Program-made: the position numbers and the translations under genes
Notes under the pieces: generated by a model
Seen by the model: only the letters and a program-made list of their open reading frames with translations
What the model was told of the DNA's origin: nothing
The model's database searches: none
From: Aminomonas paucivorans DSM 12260
GTDB taxonomy: Bacteria > Synergistota > Synergistia > Synergistales > Synergistaceae
NCBI RefSeq assembly: GCF_000165795.1
Contig: NZ_CM001022.1
Span: 372,001 to 436,000, forward strand
DNA: 64,000 nucleotides
Reading direction: 5' to 3'
In this document: positions 57,496 to 64,000 of the stretch, piece after piece
Layout: every line of letters starts with the position of its first letter
Numbering within the stretch: the first letter of the stretch is position 1

Positions 57496-58019
57496 CCCTG
57501 CGGGAGAACCCCGCCGTGGCCGCCCTCCTGGGGAGGCGGAGCATCCGCCGCTTCGAGTCCCGGGAGGTGGAGGAGGAGCGGATCTCCCTGCTCCTGGAGT
57601 GTGCCTGCGCCGCCCCCTCGGCGGCGGGGACGCGGCCCTGGCACTTCGTGGTGGTGCGGGACCGGGGGCGCCTGGACGCCCTGGCCCAGGCCCACCCCTA
57701 TGGGAAGATGCTCTTTCAGGCCCCCCTGGCGGTGGTGGTGTGCGGGGACCCGGGGAAGAGCGACCTGGCCCGGCTCTATTGGGAGGAGGACTGCTCCGCC
57801 GCCATGGAGAACCTCCTGGTGGCCGCCCATGCTCTGGGGCTGGGAGGGGTGTGGCTGGGGGTACAGCACACCCCCCAGAGGGAGGCGGCCCTTCGGGTGA
57901 TCCTCTCCATCCCCGAGACCGTCCGGGTCCTGGGCGTGGCGGCCCTGGGTTACCCCGGGGAGGCCAAGGCTCCCCACAGCGGATGGGACGAAGGCTCGAT
58001 CCACCGGGACGGCTGGTGA
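57492..58019 (+). CDS. Nitroreductase-family FMN protein
   Basis: A 175-residue flavoprotein. The N-terminal LGRRSIRRFESREV binds FMN phosphate in the family, then ACAAPSAAGTRPWHFVVV and a GLGGVWLGV segment. Length is at the short end. Reductases of this type act on quinones, flavins or nitro compounds; no substrate can be named. The GTG start overlaps the lrp stop, so it is co-expressed with the regulator. Confidence 0.9.
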   Translation: MTLRENPAVAALLGRRSIRRFESREVEEERISLLLECACAAPSAAGTRPWHFVVVRDRGRLDALAQAHPYGKMLFQAPLAVVVCGDPGKSDLARLYWEEDCSAAMENLLVAAHALGLGGVWLGVQHTPQREAALRVILSIPETVRVLGVAALGYPGEAKAPHSGWDEGSIHRDGW

Positions 58020-58074
58020 CCTTTCCCCCCATGGATCTCCCCGGGACGTCCCGGGGACGCAGGCAGCGACGTGC

Positions 58075-58080
58075 TACAAT
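58075..58080 (+). promoter_or_regulatory. -10 box (TACAAT) of gyrA
   Basis: TACAAT in the 137-bp gap upstream of gyrA; no good -35 partner is seen. Confidence 0.4.
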
Positions 58081-58089
58081 CAACGTGTT

Positions 58090-58129
58090 CCCCACGGACG
58101 GTCGGGATTTGTCCCTGCCGACCGTGGGG
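58090..58129 (+). promoter_or_regulatory. Leader hairpin upstream of gyrA
   Basis: ACGGTCGG (58098-58105) pairs with CCGACCGT (58118-58125) and an outer CCCCAC / GTGGGG pair can extend it, forming a stem with a 12-base loop in the transcript leader. It has no following T-run, so it is not a standard terminator. Confidence 0.45.
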
Positions 58130-58156
58130 TGATTTCCGTTTTCTGGAGGCTCTCAG

Positions 58157-60607
58157 ATGGATCAGGATTCCAGCCAGACCGATCTTTTCCACAAGGTGAT
58201 TCCCCTTCCCCTGGAGGAGGAGATCAAGCACAGCTATCTCGACTACGCCATGAGCGTCATTGTGGGCCGGGCCCTGCCCGACGCCCGGGACGGCCTCAAA
58301 CCGGTGCAGCGCCGGGTCCTCTACGCCATGTTGGAGCTGGGGCTGCGGCACAACCAGGCCTTCAAGAAGTCCGCCCGGGTGGTGGGGGAGACCATGGGCA
58401 AGTACCATCCCCACGGAGACGCGGCGATCTACGAGACCATGGCCCGGTTGAGCCAGGACTTCAGCCTCCGCTACCCCCTGGTGGACGGACAGGGCAACTT
58501 CGGCTCCATCGACGGGGACCCTCCGGCGGCCATGCGGTACACCGAGGCCCGCCTCCACTCCCTGGGGGAGGAGATGCTGGCGGACATCGACGAGGAGACG
58601 GTGAACTGGGGGCCCAACTTCGACGAGTCCCTCCAGGAACCCCTCGTCCTGCCCTCCCGGGTGCCCAATCTGCTGGTCAACGGCAGCACGGGCATCGCCG
58701 TGGGGATGGCCACCAACATGCCCCCCCACAACCTGAGGGAGGTCATCGACGCGACCTGCGCCCTCCTGGAGGATCCCCAGATCGAACTGGGGGAGCTGAT
58801 GGCCCTCCTGCCCGGTCCGGACTTCCCCACCGGCGGGGTCATCCTGGGACGGGACGGCATCGTGGACGCCTACAAGACCGGACGGGGGAAGGTCATCGTC
58901 CGGGGCTGCGCGGACATCGAGGACGGCCGACGGGGCCGGAAGGCCATCGTCATCACCGAGATCCCCTACATGGTGAACAAGACCTCCCTCATCGAGACCA
59001 TCGCCAAGGGCGCGCAGAGCGGCCATCTGGACGGCATCACGGACCTGCGGGACGAGTCCAACCGGGAGGGCATCCGGGTGGTGCTGGAGCTGCACCGGGA
59101 CGCGGACCCGAACCTGGTGCTGCGGCAGCTCTACAGCCGAACCCAGCTCCAGAGCACCTTCGGGGTCATCAATCTGGCCCTGGTGGACGGGCGGCCCCGG
59201 GTGCTCACCCTCCACCAGATCCTTCAGGTCTTCCTGGACCATCGCCGGGCGGTGGTGCGCCGCCGCACGGAGCATCGGCTCCGCAAGGCGGAGGAGCGGG
59301 CCCACATCGTGGAGGGGCTGGTGCGGGCCCTGGACCTGATCGACCAGGTCATCGCCCTCATCCGGTCCGCTTCCGACCCCGCCTCCGCCAAGGCAGCCCT
59401 GGTGGAGACCCTGGGTTTCAGCGAGGTGCAGGCCCAGGCCATCCTGGACATGCGGCTCCAGCGCCTCACGGGGCTGGAGCGCAGCAAGCTGGAGGAGGAA
59501 CTGGCCCAGCTTCTCCAGGACATCGAACGCTACCGCAGCATCCTGGCCAATCCGTCGATCCTGGACGGGGTGGTGCGGGGAGAGCTTCAGGAGATCCGGG
59601 CCGCCTACGAGGACGACCGGCGCACCCGCATCGAAGACGCGGTGGAGGACGTCTCCGCGGAGGACCTGATCCCGGAGTCGGAGATCGTGGTGGTCTTGAG
59701 CCGCGACGGCTTCCTGCGCCGCATGCCCCTCCAGGACTACCGCTGCCAGTCCCGGGGAGGCAAGGGCGTCAAGGGCGCCTCCACCCGGGGGGAGGACGAG
59801 ATCGCCCTGGTGACGGTCACCACCACCCACCGGACCCTGTACCTCTTCACCAGCCGGGGCCGGGTGTTCGCCATCCGGGGTTTCACCCTGCCGGAGCCCA
59901 AGACGGGCAAGGGCAAGCACGTGAGCACCTTCGTCTCCCTGGAGGAAGGGGAGCGGGTGGTGACCCTCCGGGACAGCCGTCTGGACGGGGCGCGGTTCGT
60001 GTTCTTCGTCACCCAGCGCGGGGTGGCCAAACGCCTCCCCGTGACGGAGCTGGACGGGATCAACCGGGCGGGGCGACGCATCCTGGGCCTGGCCCCGGAG
60101 GATACCATCGCCCGGGTTCGGTTCACCGGGGGGGAGGACGAGCTGCTCCTCACCACCGCCCAGGGGCAGACCCTGCGGGTGCCGGAGGGGGAGTTCCGTC
60201 CCCAGGGCCGGACGGCCCACGGGGTGCGAGGAGTCCGTCTGGACGAGGGAGACCTGGTGGTGGGGTGCGACGTCATCGAGCCGGGCCGCCAGGTACTCTT
60301 CATCAGCGAGCGGGGCATCGGCAAGCGCACCCCCTACGACGAGTTCACCGCCCACCACAGGGGGGGCGGGGGCGTCCGGGCCATGAAGCTGGTGGACCGC
60401 ACCGGGGACCTGGTGGGCGCCTGGGGGGTCCGGGAGGACGACGAACTGGTGGTCATCTCCGCCAAGGGGCGCATGGTGCGCCTTCTGGCCGGGGAGATCT
60501 CCAGCCTCGGACGGGCCGCCACGGGCTATAAGGTGGTGCGTCTGGATGAGGGAGACGAGGTGGCGGACGTGAGCATCATCCGCTGCGCGGACCTGGAGGA
60601 GGAGTAG
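58157..60607 (+). CDS. gyrA: DNA gyrase subunit A
   Basis: Breakage-reunion subunit of gyrase, 816 residues. N-terminal part: [26 protein letters not shown]; catalytic tyrosine Y128 in AAMRYTE; the coiled-coil tower; then six beta-propeller repeats with the GyrA-box variant QSRGGKG (about 530), which marks it as GyrA rather than ParC. In the quinolone region the residues equal to E. coli Ser83 and Asp87 are Ala89 and Glu93 (GDAAIYE). The C-terminal ends with a short acidic tail. It is followed at 4 bases by psd. Confidence 0.96.
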   Translation: MDQDSSQTDLFHKVIPLPLEEEIKHSYLDYAMSVIVGRALPDARDGLKPVQRRVLYAMLELGLRHNQAFKKSARVVGETMGKYHPHGDAAIYETMARLSQDFSLRYPLVDGQGNFGSIDGDPPAAMRYTEARLHSLGEEMLADIDEETVNWGPNFDESLQEPLVLPSRVPNLLVNGSTGIAVGMATNMPPHNLREVIDATCALLEDPQIELGELMALLPGPDFPTGGVILGRDGIVDAYKTGRGKVIVRGCADIEDGRRGRKAIVITEIPYMVNKTSLIETIAKGAQSGHLDGITDLRDESNREGIRVVLELHRDADPNLVLRQLYSRTQLQSTFGVINLALVDGRPRVLTLHQILQVFLDHRRAVVRRRTEHRLRKAEERAHIVEGLVRALDLIDQVIALIRSASDPASAKAALVETLGFSEVQAQAILDMRLQRLTGLERSKLEEELAQLLQDIERYRSILANPSILDGVVRGELQEIRAAYEDDRRTRIEDAVEDVSAEDLIPESEIVVVLSRDGFLRRMPLQDYRCQSRGGKGVKGASTRGEDEIALVTVTTTHRTLYLFTSRGRVFAIRGFTLPEPKTGKGKHVSTFVSLEEGERVVTLRDSRLDGARFVFFVTQRGVAKRLPVTELDGINRAGRRILGLAPEDTIARVRFTGGEDELLLTTAQGQTLRVPEGEFRPQGRTAHGVRGVRLDEGDLVVGCDVIEPGRQVLFISERGIGKRTPYDEFTAHHRGGGGVRAMKLVDRTGDLVGAWGVREDDELVVISAKGRMVRLLAGEISSLGRAATGYKVVRLDEGDEVADVSIIRCADLEEE

Positions 60608-60611
60608 CCCC

Positions 60612-61232
60612 GTGCGCCTTGCCCGGGACGGTTTCCCCTCCATCGGAGGCCTCCTCTTCATGATCGTCGGGGCTTGGTTCTTTTCCCGTCCCGTGGCGCT
60701 CTTCCTGCTGCTCCCCCTGGCCTTCGTGGTCTGGTTCTTCCGGGACCCGGAGCGGGTCGCCCCGGCGGATCCCTCCGTCTGGGTGAGCCCCGCGGACGGC
60801 AAGGTGGTGGAGATCGAGCGGACCTACCATCCCTTCGTGGGGGAGGTCACCAAGGTGGGCGTCTTCATGAGCCCCCTGGACGTGCACGTCAACCGGGCCC
60901 CCACGGTGGGCACCGTGGCCCACCTGGAGTACGTCCCTGGGAAGAAGTGGCTGGCCTTCGCCCCCAAGGCGTCGGAGGAGAACGAACGGCTCTACCTGGG
61001 GCTGGAGACGGAACAGGGCCGGACCATGATGGTCCAGATCGCGGGGCTCCTGGCGCGACGCATCGTCTGCCGGGCCCCCAAAGGAACCCCTTTGGCCCGG
61101 GGGCAGCGCTACGGCATGATAAAATTGGGCAGCAAAGTGGACCTGTACCTGCCGAACTCCGTGAGCCCCGCGGTGACGCTGGGGCAGAAGGTTCGGGCGG
61201 GAGAGACCCCCATAGGAGTGGTGAACGGATGA
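60612..61232 (+). CDS. psd: Phosphatidylserine decarboxylase (short, archaeal-type form)
   Basis: Converts phosphatidylserine to phosphatidylethanolamine. The 206-residue proenzyme has an N-terminal hydrophobic part (about 10-42), VSPADGKVV, the KVGVFMSPLDVHVNRAP motif and IKLGSKVDLYLP, where the G173-S174 bond is the self-cleavage site that makes the pyruvoyl group. It belongs to the short PSD form of about 200 residues. GTG start, with GGAGGAG upstream, four bases after gyrA. Its stop overlaps the pssA start. Confidence 0.92.
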   Translation: MRLARDGFPSIGGLLFMIVGAWFFSRPVALFLLLPLAFVVWFFRDPERVAPADPSVWVSPADGKVVEIERTYHPFVGEVTKVGVFMSPLDVHVNRAPTVGTVAHLEYVPGKKWLAFAPKASEENERLYLGLETEQGRTMMVQIAGLLARRIVCRAPKGTPLARGQRYGMIKLGSKVDLYLPNSVSPAVTLGQKVRAGETPIGVVNG

Positions 61233-61975
61233 AAAAGACGAGAACCCTGCGGAAGGACCTGCCCTTCCGGAAGATCATCCCCAACATGATCACCAGCGGC
61301 AACCTGCTCTGCGGTTTCCTGTCCCTGGTGATGGTCTACCAGGGGCACCCCTTGCCCGCGGCGTGGCTGGTGGCCATCGCGGTGGTGTTCGACTACCTGG
61401 ACGGCAAGGTGGCCCGAAGCCTGGGGGGAAGCTCCGACTTCGGGGTGGAGCTGGACAGCCTGGCGGACGTGGTCAGCTTCGGCGTGGCCCCCGCCTTCCT
61501 GGCCCACTCGGTCTACATCGGCCTGGACGGGGGGCTTCACGGCGCCCTGGCGGCGGCCTTCTTCGCCCTCTGTGGGGCCCTGCGGCTGGCCCGGTTCAAC
61601 GTCACCCACGTGGTGGGGCCCTTCCAGGGGCTTCCCATCCCCGCGGCGGGGTTGAGCCTGGGGGCCTTCATCCTCGCGGGGGTGCCCCTGCCCGCCTGGG
61701 GTGCGGAACTGGCCCTGGTGAGCCTGGGGGGGCTCATGATCTCCAAGGTCCCCTACGGAAACCTGAAGAAGCTCCGCAAGGGCAACCTGAACCGACACCG
61801 GGCGGCCTTCCTGGGGGGCTTTCTGCTTCTCCTGGGGGTGGTGCTCAAGGAAAAGGCGCCCCTGGCCATGGGAGGCATCTACGTGGCCAGCGGCTTGGTG
61901 CACCTCGACTGGGGGACGTGGCTTTCCCTGTGCCCCCTGGAGGACGAGGAGGAACCCCTGGAAGAGGAGATCTAG
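61229..61975 (+). CDS. pssA: CDP-diacylglycerol-serine O-phosphatidyltransferase
   Basis: Makes phosphatidylserine, the substrate of psd next door. The 248-residue membrane protein carries the CDP-alcohol phosphatidyltransferase motif D58-G59-x2-A62-R63-x8-G72-x3-D76-x3-D80 and about seven hydrophobic segments. ATG overlaps the psd stop (ATGA), so synthesis and decarboxylation of the lipid are coupled. The C-terminus is acidic (EDEEEPLEEE). A terminator follows. Confidence 0.95.
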   Translation: MKKTRTLRKDLPFRKIIPNMITSGNLLCGFLSLVMVYQGHPLPAAWLVAIAVVFDYLDGKVARSLGGSSDFGVELDSLADVVSFGVAPAFLAHSVYIGLDGGLHGALAAAFFALCGALRLARFNVTHVVGPFQGLPIPAAGLSLGAFILAGVPLPAWGAELALVSLGGLMISKVPYGNLKKLRKGNLNRHRAAFLGGFLLLLGVVLKEKAPLAMGGIYVASGLVHLDWGTWLSLCPLEDEEEPLEEEI

Positions 61976-62018
61976 CCTCGAAGGGGCGTTCCCGGGAAGA
62001 CCGGAACCGGAAGAAGAA

Positions 62019-62058
62019 GGAGCGAGGGTCCCGACGGGGCCCTCGCTCCTTGGTTTTT
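62019..62058 (+). terminator. Intrinsic terminator after pssA
   Basis: A 10-bp stem (GGAGCGAGGG / CCCTCGCTCC, extendable inward) followed by TTGGTTTTT. It ends the gyrA-psd-pssA operon. Confidence 0.88.
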
Positions 62059-62065
62059 GGGGGGC

Positions 62066-64000
62066 TCAGCTCCGGTTCGGCAGGGACAGGGGGCCCTCCG
62101 TGCGGAACCGGGACAGGTCCGTCTGGATCTTCTTGGACCCCTCCGCGAGTCCCTGGGACTCCAAGGCCACCTGCTCCGAGGCCCGGGACGTCTCCCCGGT
62201 GGAATACCGGATGGACGAGAGGGCCTCCGTCACCTGCACCGTGCCCCTCGTGACCTGGTCCACGCCGCTGGCCATCTCCTGGGCGGCGGCGGCCTGTTCC
62301 TCCGAGGTGGCGGCGATGTTCTGCATGGCGTCGTTCACCCGGGCGATTTCCCGCAGGGCCTCCCGGAGTTTTTCCCGGGTCGTCTGGGCGCGGGCCACGG
62401 TCTCCTCCATGGCCGTCCCGGCCCTGCGGCTCACCTCCAGGGAGCCTTGGGTATCCTCCCGAAGGGAGCCGATGAGGGTCTCCACCTCCCGGGCGGCCTG
62501 GGCGGATTCTTCCGCCAGTTTGCGCACCTCTTCCGCCACCACCGCGAAACCCCTCCCGGCCTCTCCCGCTCGGGCGGCCTCGATGGCGGCGTTCAGGGCC
62601 AGGAGGTTGGTCTGGTCCGCGATGCTGCGGATGGTCCCCACGAAGCCGGAGATGGAGGAGACCGAATCGGCCACCTTGTGCATGCTTTCCAGGGATTCCC
62701 GGCTCTGCTCCCCGATGGCCGCGATGGTCCGCACCACGTCGTCCACCTGGGTCACCGCCTGTTCGGAGAGGGCCGCCGTGTGCCCCGACGCCTCCGCGCC
62801 CTGGGAAGCGGCGTTCGCCGCGTTGGTGGCGGAGGAGGAGACCTCCTCCACCCCCGCGTTGGTCTGCTGCAGGGCGGCGGAGTTGGACTCGGAGAGGGCG
62901 GCGGCCTGATCCACGGAGGAACGGATCTCCTCCATGGAGGCCACGGATTCCTGGGAAAGGGCCGCCAGAGATTCCGCAGCGGCGTTCACCCGGGAGGCCT
63001 CCTCCCCCAGGGAGCGGATCAGGGAGGCCAGGTGCCCCCTCATGTCCTCCATGCTTCGGACCAGGACGCCGATCTCGTCGTGTCGCCGCAGCGCCCCTTC
63101 CTCGGCCCGGGTGGTCAGGTCCCCCTCGGCGATGGCGGCCATCTGGGCGCTGGTGTCCCGGATGGGTCTCGCCACGCTGCGGGCGAAGAGGAAGGCGAAG
63201 CCCACCCCCGCCGCCACGAAGACCAGGGTCAGGGCCAGGAGGGTCAGGGTGGTGGAGCGCACCGCCGCGAAGGCCTCCTCCTCCGGGACCGGGGCGGCCA
63301 AGGACCAGCCCGTGTCCCCGATGGGGGCGAAGGCCACGGTCATGCCCCGCCCGTCCTCGCGGTAGGTCCCCTCACCCCGTTCCCCCGCGGTCATGCGCCG
63401 GGCGATCTCCCGCAGGGAGGCGTCCCGTCCCTTGCCCTCCTCCAGCAGGTTTTCCAGGTTCTTCACCTTCTCCGGGTCGCTGTGGGCCACCAGGGCCCCG
63501 GAACGGTCCAGGGCGAAGGGGTGCCCCGTCTTGCCCAAGAGGATTTCGGAAACGATGCGGGAGAAGAGCGTTCCGTCCAGGGCGGCGGTGAAGACCCCCG
63601 TGATCGTTCCCTGGGGGTTTCGTACCGGGATGGCCGCCACGGAGACCAGCAGCCCCGTGGTCTTGCTCACCAGCGGGCTGGAGAGGTTGTCCTTTCCCTG
63701 GAGGGCAAGCCGGAAGTAGCCCCGGTCCCCCAGGTCCACGTCCTTGTCGTCGAAGGTGAACCCCTTGCCGTCGGGCCCCAGGAGGGTCAGGTTGGTGAAC
63801 TCCGGGTACAGGGCCTTCACCTCCCCGAGGATCTGGCATAGCCGTTCCCGGTTCTCCCGGTAGGCCGTCTCGTCGGCCCGGTCGTGGGCCCGGGGGAAGC
63901 GATCGTTGGCGGCGGCGGTGGTCAGGATGGCGTAGATCCTCTGGATGCGGGCATCCAGGGTGGAGGCCACCTCCAGGGAGGTGCGTCTCAGGGCGGCGTG
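62066..64000 (-). CDS. Methyl-accepting chemotaxis protein (N-terminus beyond window)
   Basis: At least 644 residues, open at the right edge, with the first membrane segment outside the window. Visible: a periplasmic dCache-type sensor ([47 protein letters not shown]), a membrane segment ([22 protein letters not shown]), HAMP, and the signalling hairpin with the tip [18 protein letters not shown] and [18 protein letters not shown]. The dCache type often binds amino acids. The frame stays open to base 64000 with no start codon of good context, so it is partial. Confidence 0.93.
   Translation of the reverse strand, partial: HAALRRTSLEVASTLDARIQRIYAILTTAAANDRFPRAHDRADETAYRENRERLCQILGEVKALYPEFTNLTLLGPDGKGFTFDDKDVDLGDRGYFRLALQGKDNLSSPLVSKTTGLLVSVAAIPVRNPQGTITGVFTAALDGTLFSRIVSEILLGKTGHPFALDRSGALVAHSDPEKVKNLENLLEEGKGRDASLREIARRMTAGERGEGTYREDGRGMTVAFAPIGDTGWSLAAPVPEEEAFAAVRSTTLTLLALTLVFVAAGVGFAFLFARSVARPIRDTSAQMAAIAEGDLTTRAEEGALRRHDEIGVLVRSMEDMRGHLASLIRSLGEEASRVNAAAESLAALSQESVASMEEIRSSVDQAAALSESNSAALQQTNAGVEEVSSSATNAANAASQGAEASGHTAALSEQAVTQVDDVVRTIAAIGEQSRESLESMHKVADSVSSISGFVGTIRSIADQTNLLALNAAIEAARAGEAGRGFAVVAEEVRKLAEESAQAAREVETLIGSLREDTQGSLEVSRRAGTAMEETVARAQTTREKLREALREIARVNDAMQNIAATSEEQAAAAQEMASGVDQVTRGTVQVTEALSSIRYSTGETSRASEQVALESQGLAEGSKKIQTDLSRFRTEGPLSLPNRS

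Noticed and set aside
1-64000. CRISPR arrays, insertion sequences, prophage or rRNA
   Set aside because: No regularly spaced repeats, transposase or phage genes or rRNA-like stretches were seen; the only sizeable direct repeat is the shared 3' end of the two dipeptidase genes.

Overview
This 64 kb window is very GC-rich and almost wall-to-wall coding, with many GTG/TTG starts and 4-bp stop/start overlaps. The gene content (signal-peptide C69 dipeptidases, a DUF6305 periplasmic protein beside a DctM-like permease, iron-sulfur L-serine dehydratase, carbamate kinase, butyrate kinase, oxygen-sensitive Fe-S enzymes, a double-cubane reductase) points to a strictly anaerobic amino-acid- and peptide-fermenting bacterium. 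My best guess is phylum Synergistota, Aminomonas-like. That is an inference from gene content; no rRNA gene is present to confirm it. I saw no tRNA, rRNA, CRISPR array, transposon or prophage.

Layout. 0-3.7 kb: biotin operon bioY-bioB-bioD-bioA, with a biotin synthase that lacks one canonical cluster cysteine. 3.7-5.3 kb: a soluble chemotaxis transducer fused to a C-terminal solute-binding-like domain. 5.5-11.5 kb: an eight-gene minus-strand sulfur/selenium-handling operon (double-cubane reductase, DUF3343, ECF S-component, TudS-like desulfidase, YedF, cysteine desulfurase-like enzyme, YedE, TusA). 11.9-19.3 kb: MATE exporter, PAS-degenerate GGDEF-EAL protein, umuC with a catalytically dead umuD-like partner, TolC-like protein, class IV aminotransferase. 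19.5-28.5 kb: butyrate kinase, carAB behind a near-consensus promoter, gpsA, queT, then a GrpE-like / TPR-TM-BON-LysM / small membrane protein trio of unknown role. 28.6-36.0 kb: a signalling island (CHASE4-HAMP-PAS protein; amino-acid-type binding protein overlapped by a Cache-PAS-PAS-GGDEF cyclase; two response regulators; a hybrid kinase). 36.1-40.6 kb: EamA exporter, sdaAB-sdaAA, and a kinase/regulator pair. 40.8-47.7 kb: two tandem C69 dipeptidases and a locus of DUF6305 protein, permease, 54-residue membrane protein and membrane-anchored M14-type amidohydrolase. 47.8-55.8 kb: YgjP-type metalloprotease, SfsA-DUF123 fusion, EamA transporter, and an overlapping HD-GYP / receiver-kinase / GAF-kinase operon. 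55.8-62 kb: arcC divergent from lrp-nitroreductase, then gyrA-psd-pssA. At 62 kb to the right edge: a chemotaxis receptor cut by the window.

How the parts may work together. Exported C69 peptidases and the anchored amidohydrolase could release amino acids or acyl-amino acids outside the membrane, and the permease/DUF6305 system could take up a product. Serine dehydratase, aminotransferase, carbamate kinase and butyrate kinase belong to amino-acid fermentation. The c-di-GMP and phosphorelay proteins, two of them apparently tied to amino-acid-type binding domains, would sense those nutrients. Three ECF S-components (BioY, QueT and the one in the sulfur/selenium operon) occur without an energizing module, so they probably share one encoded elsewhere.
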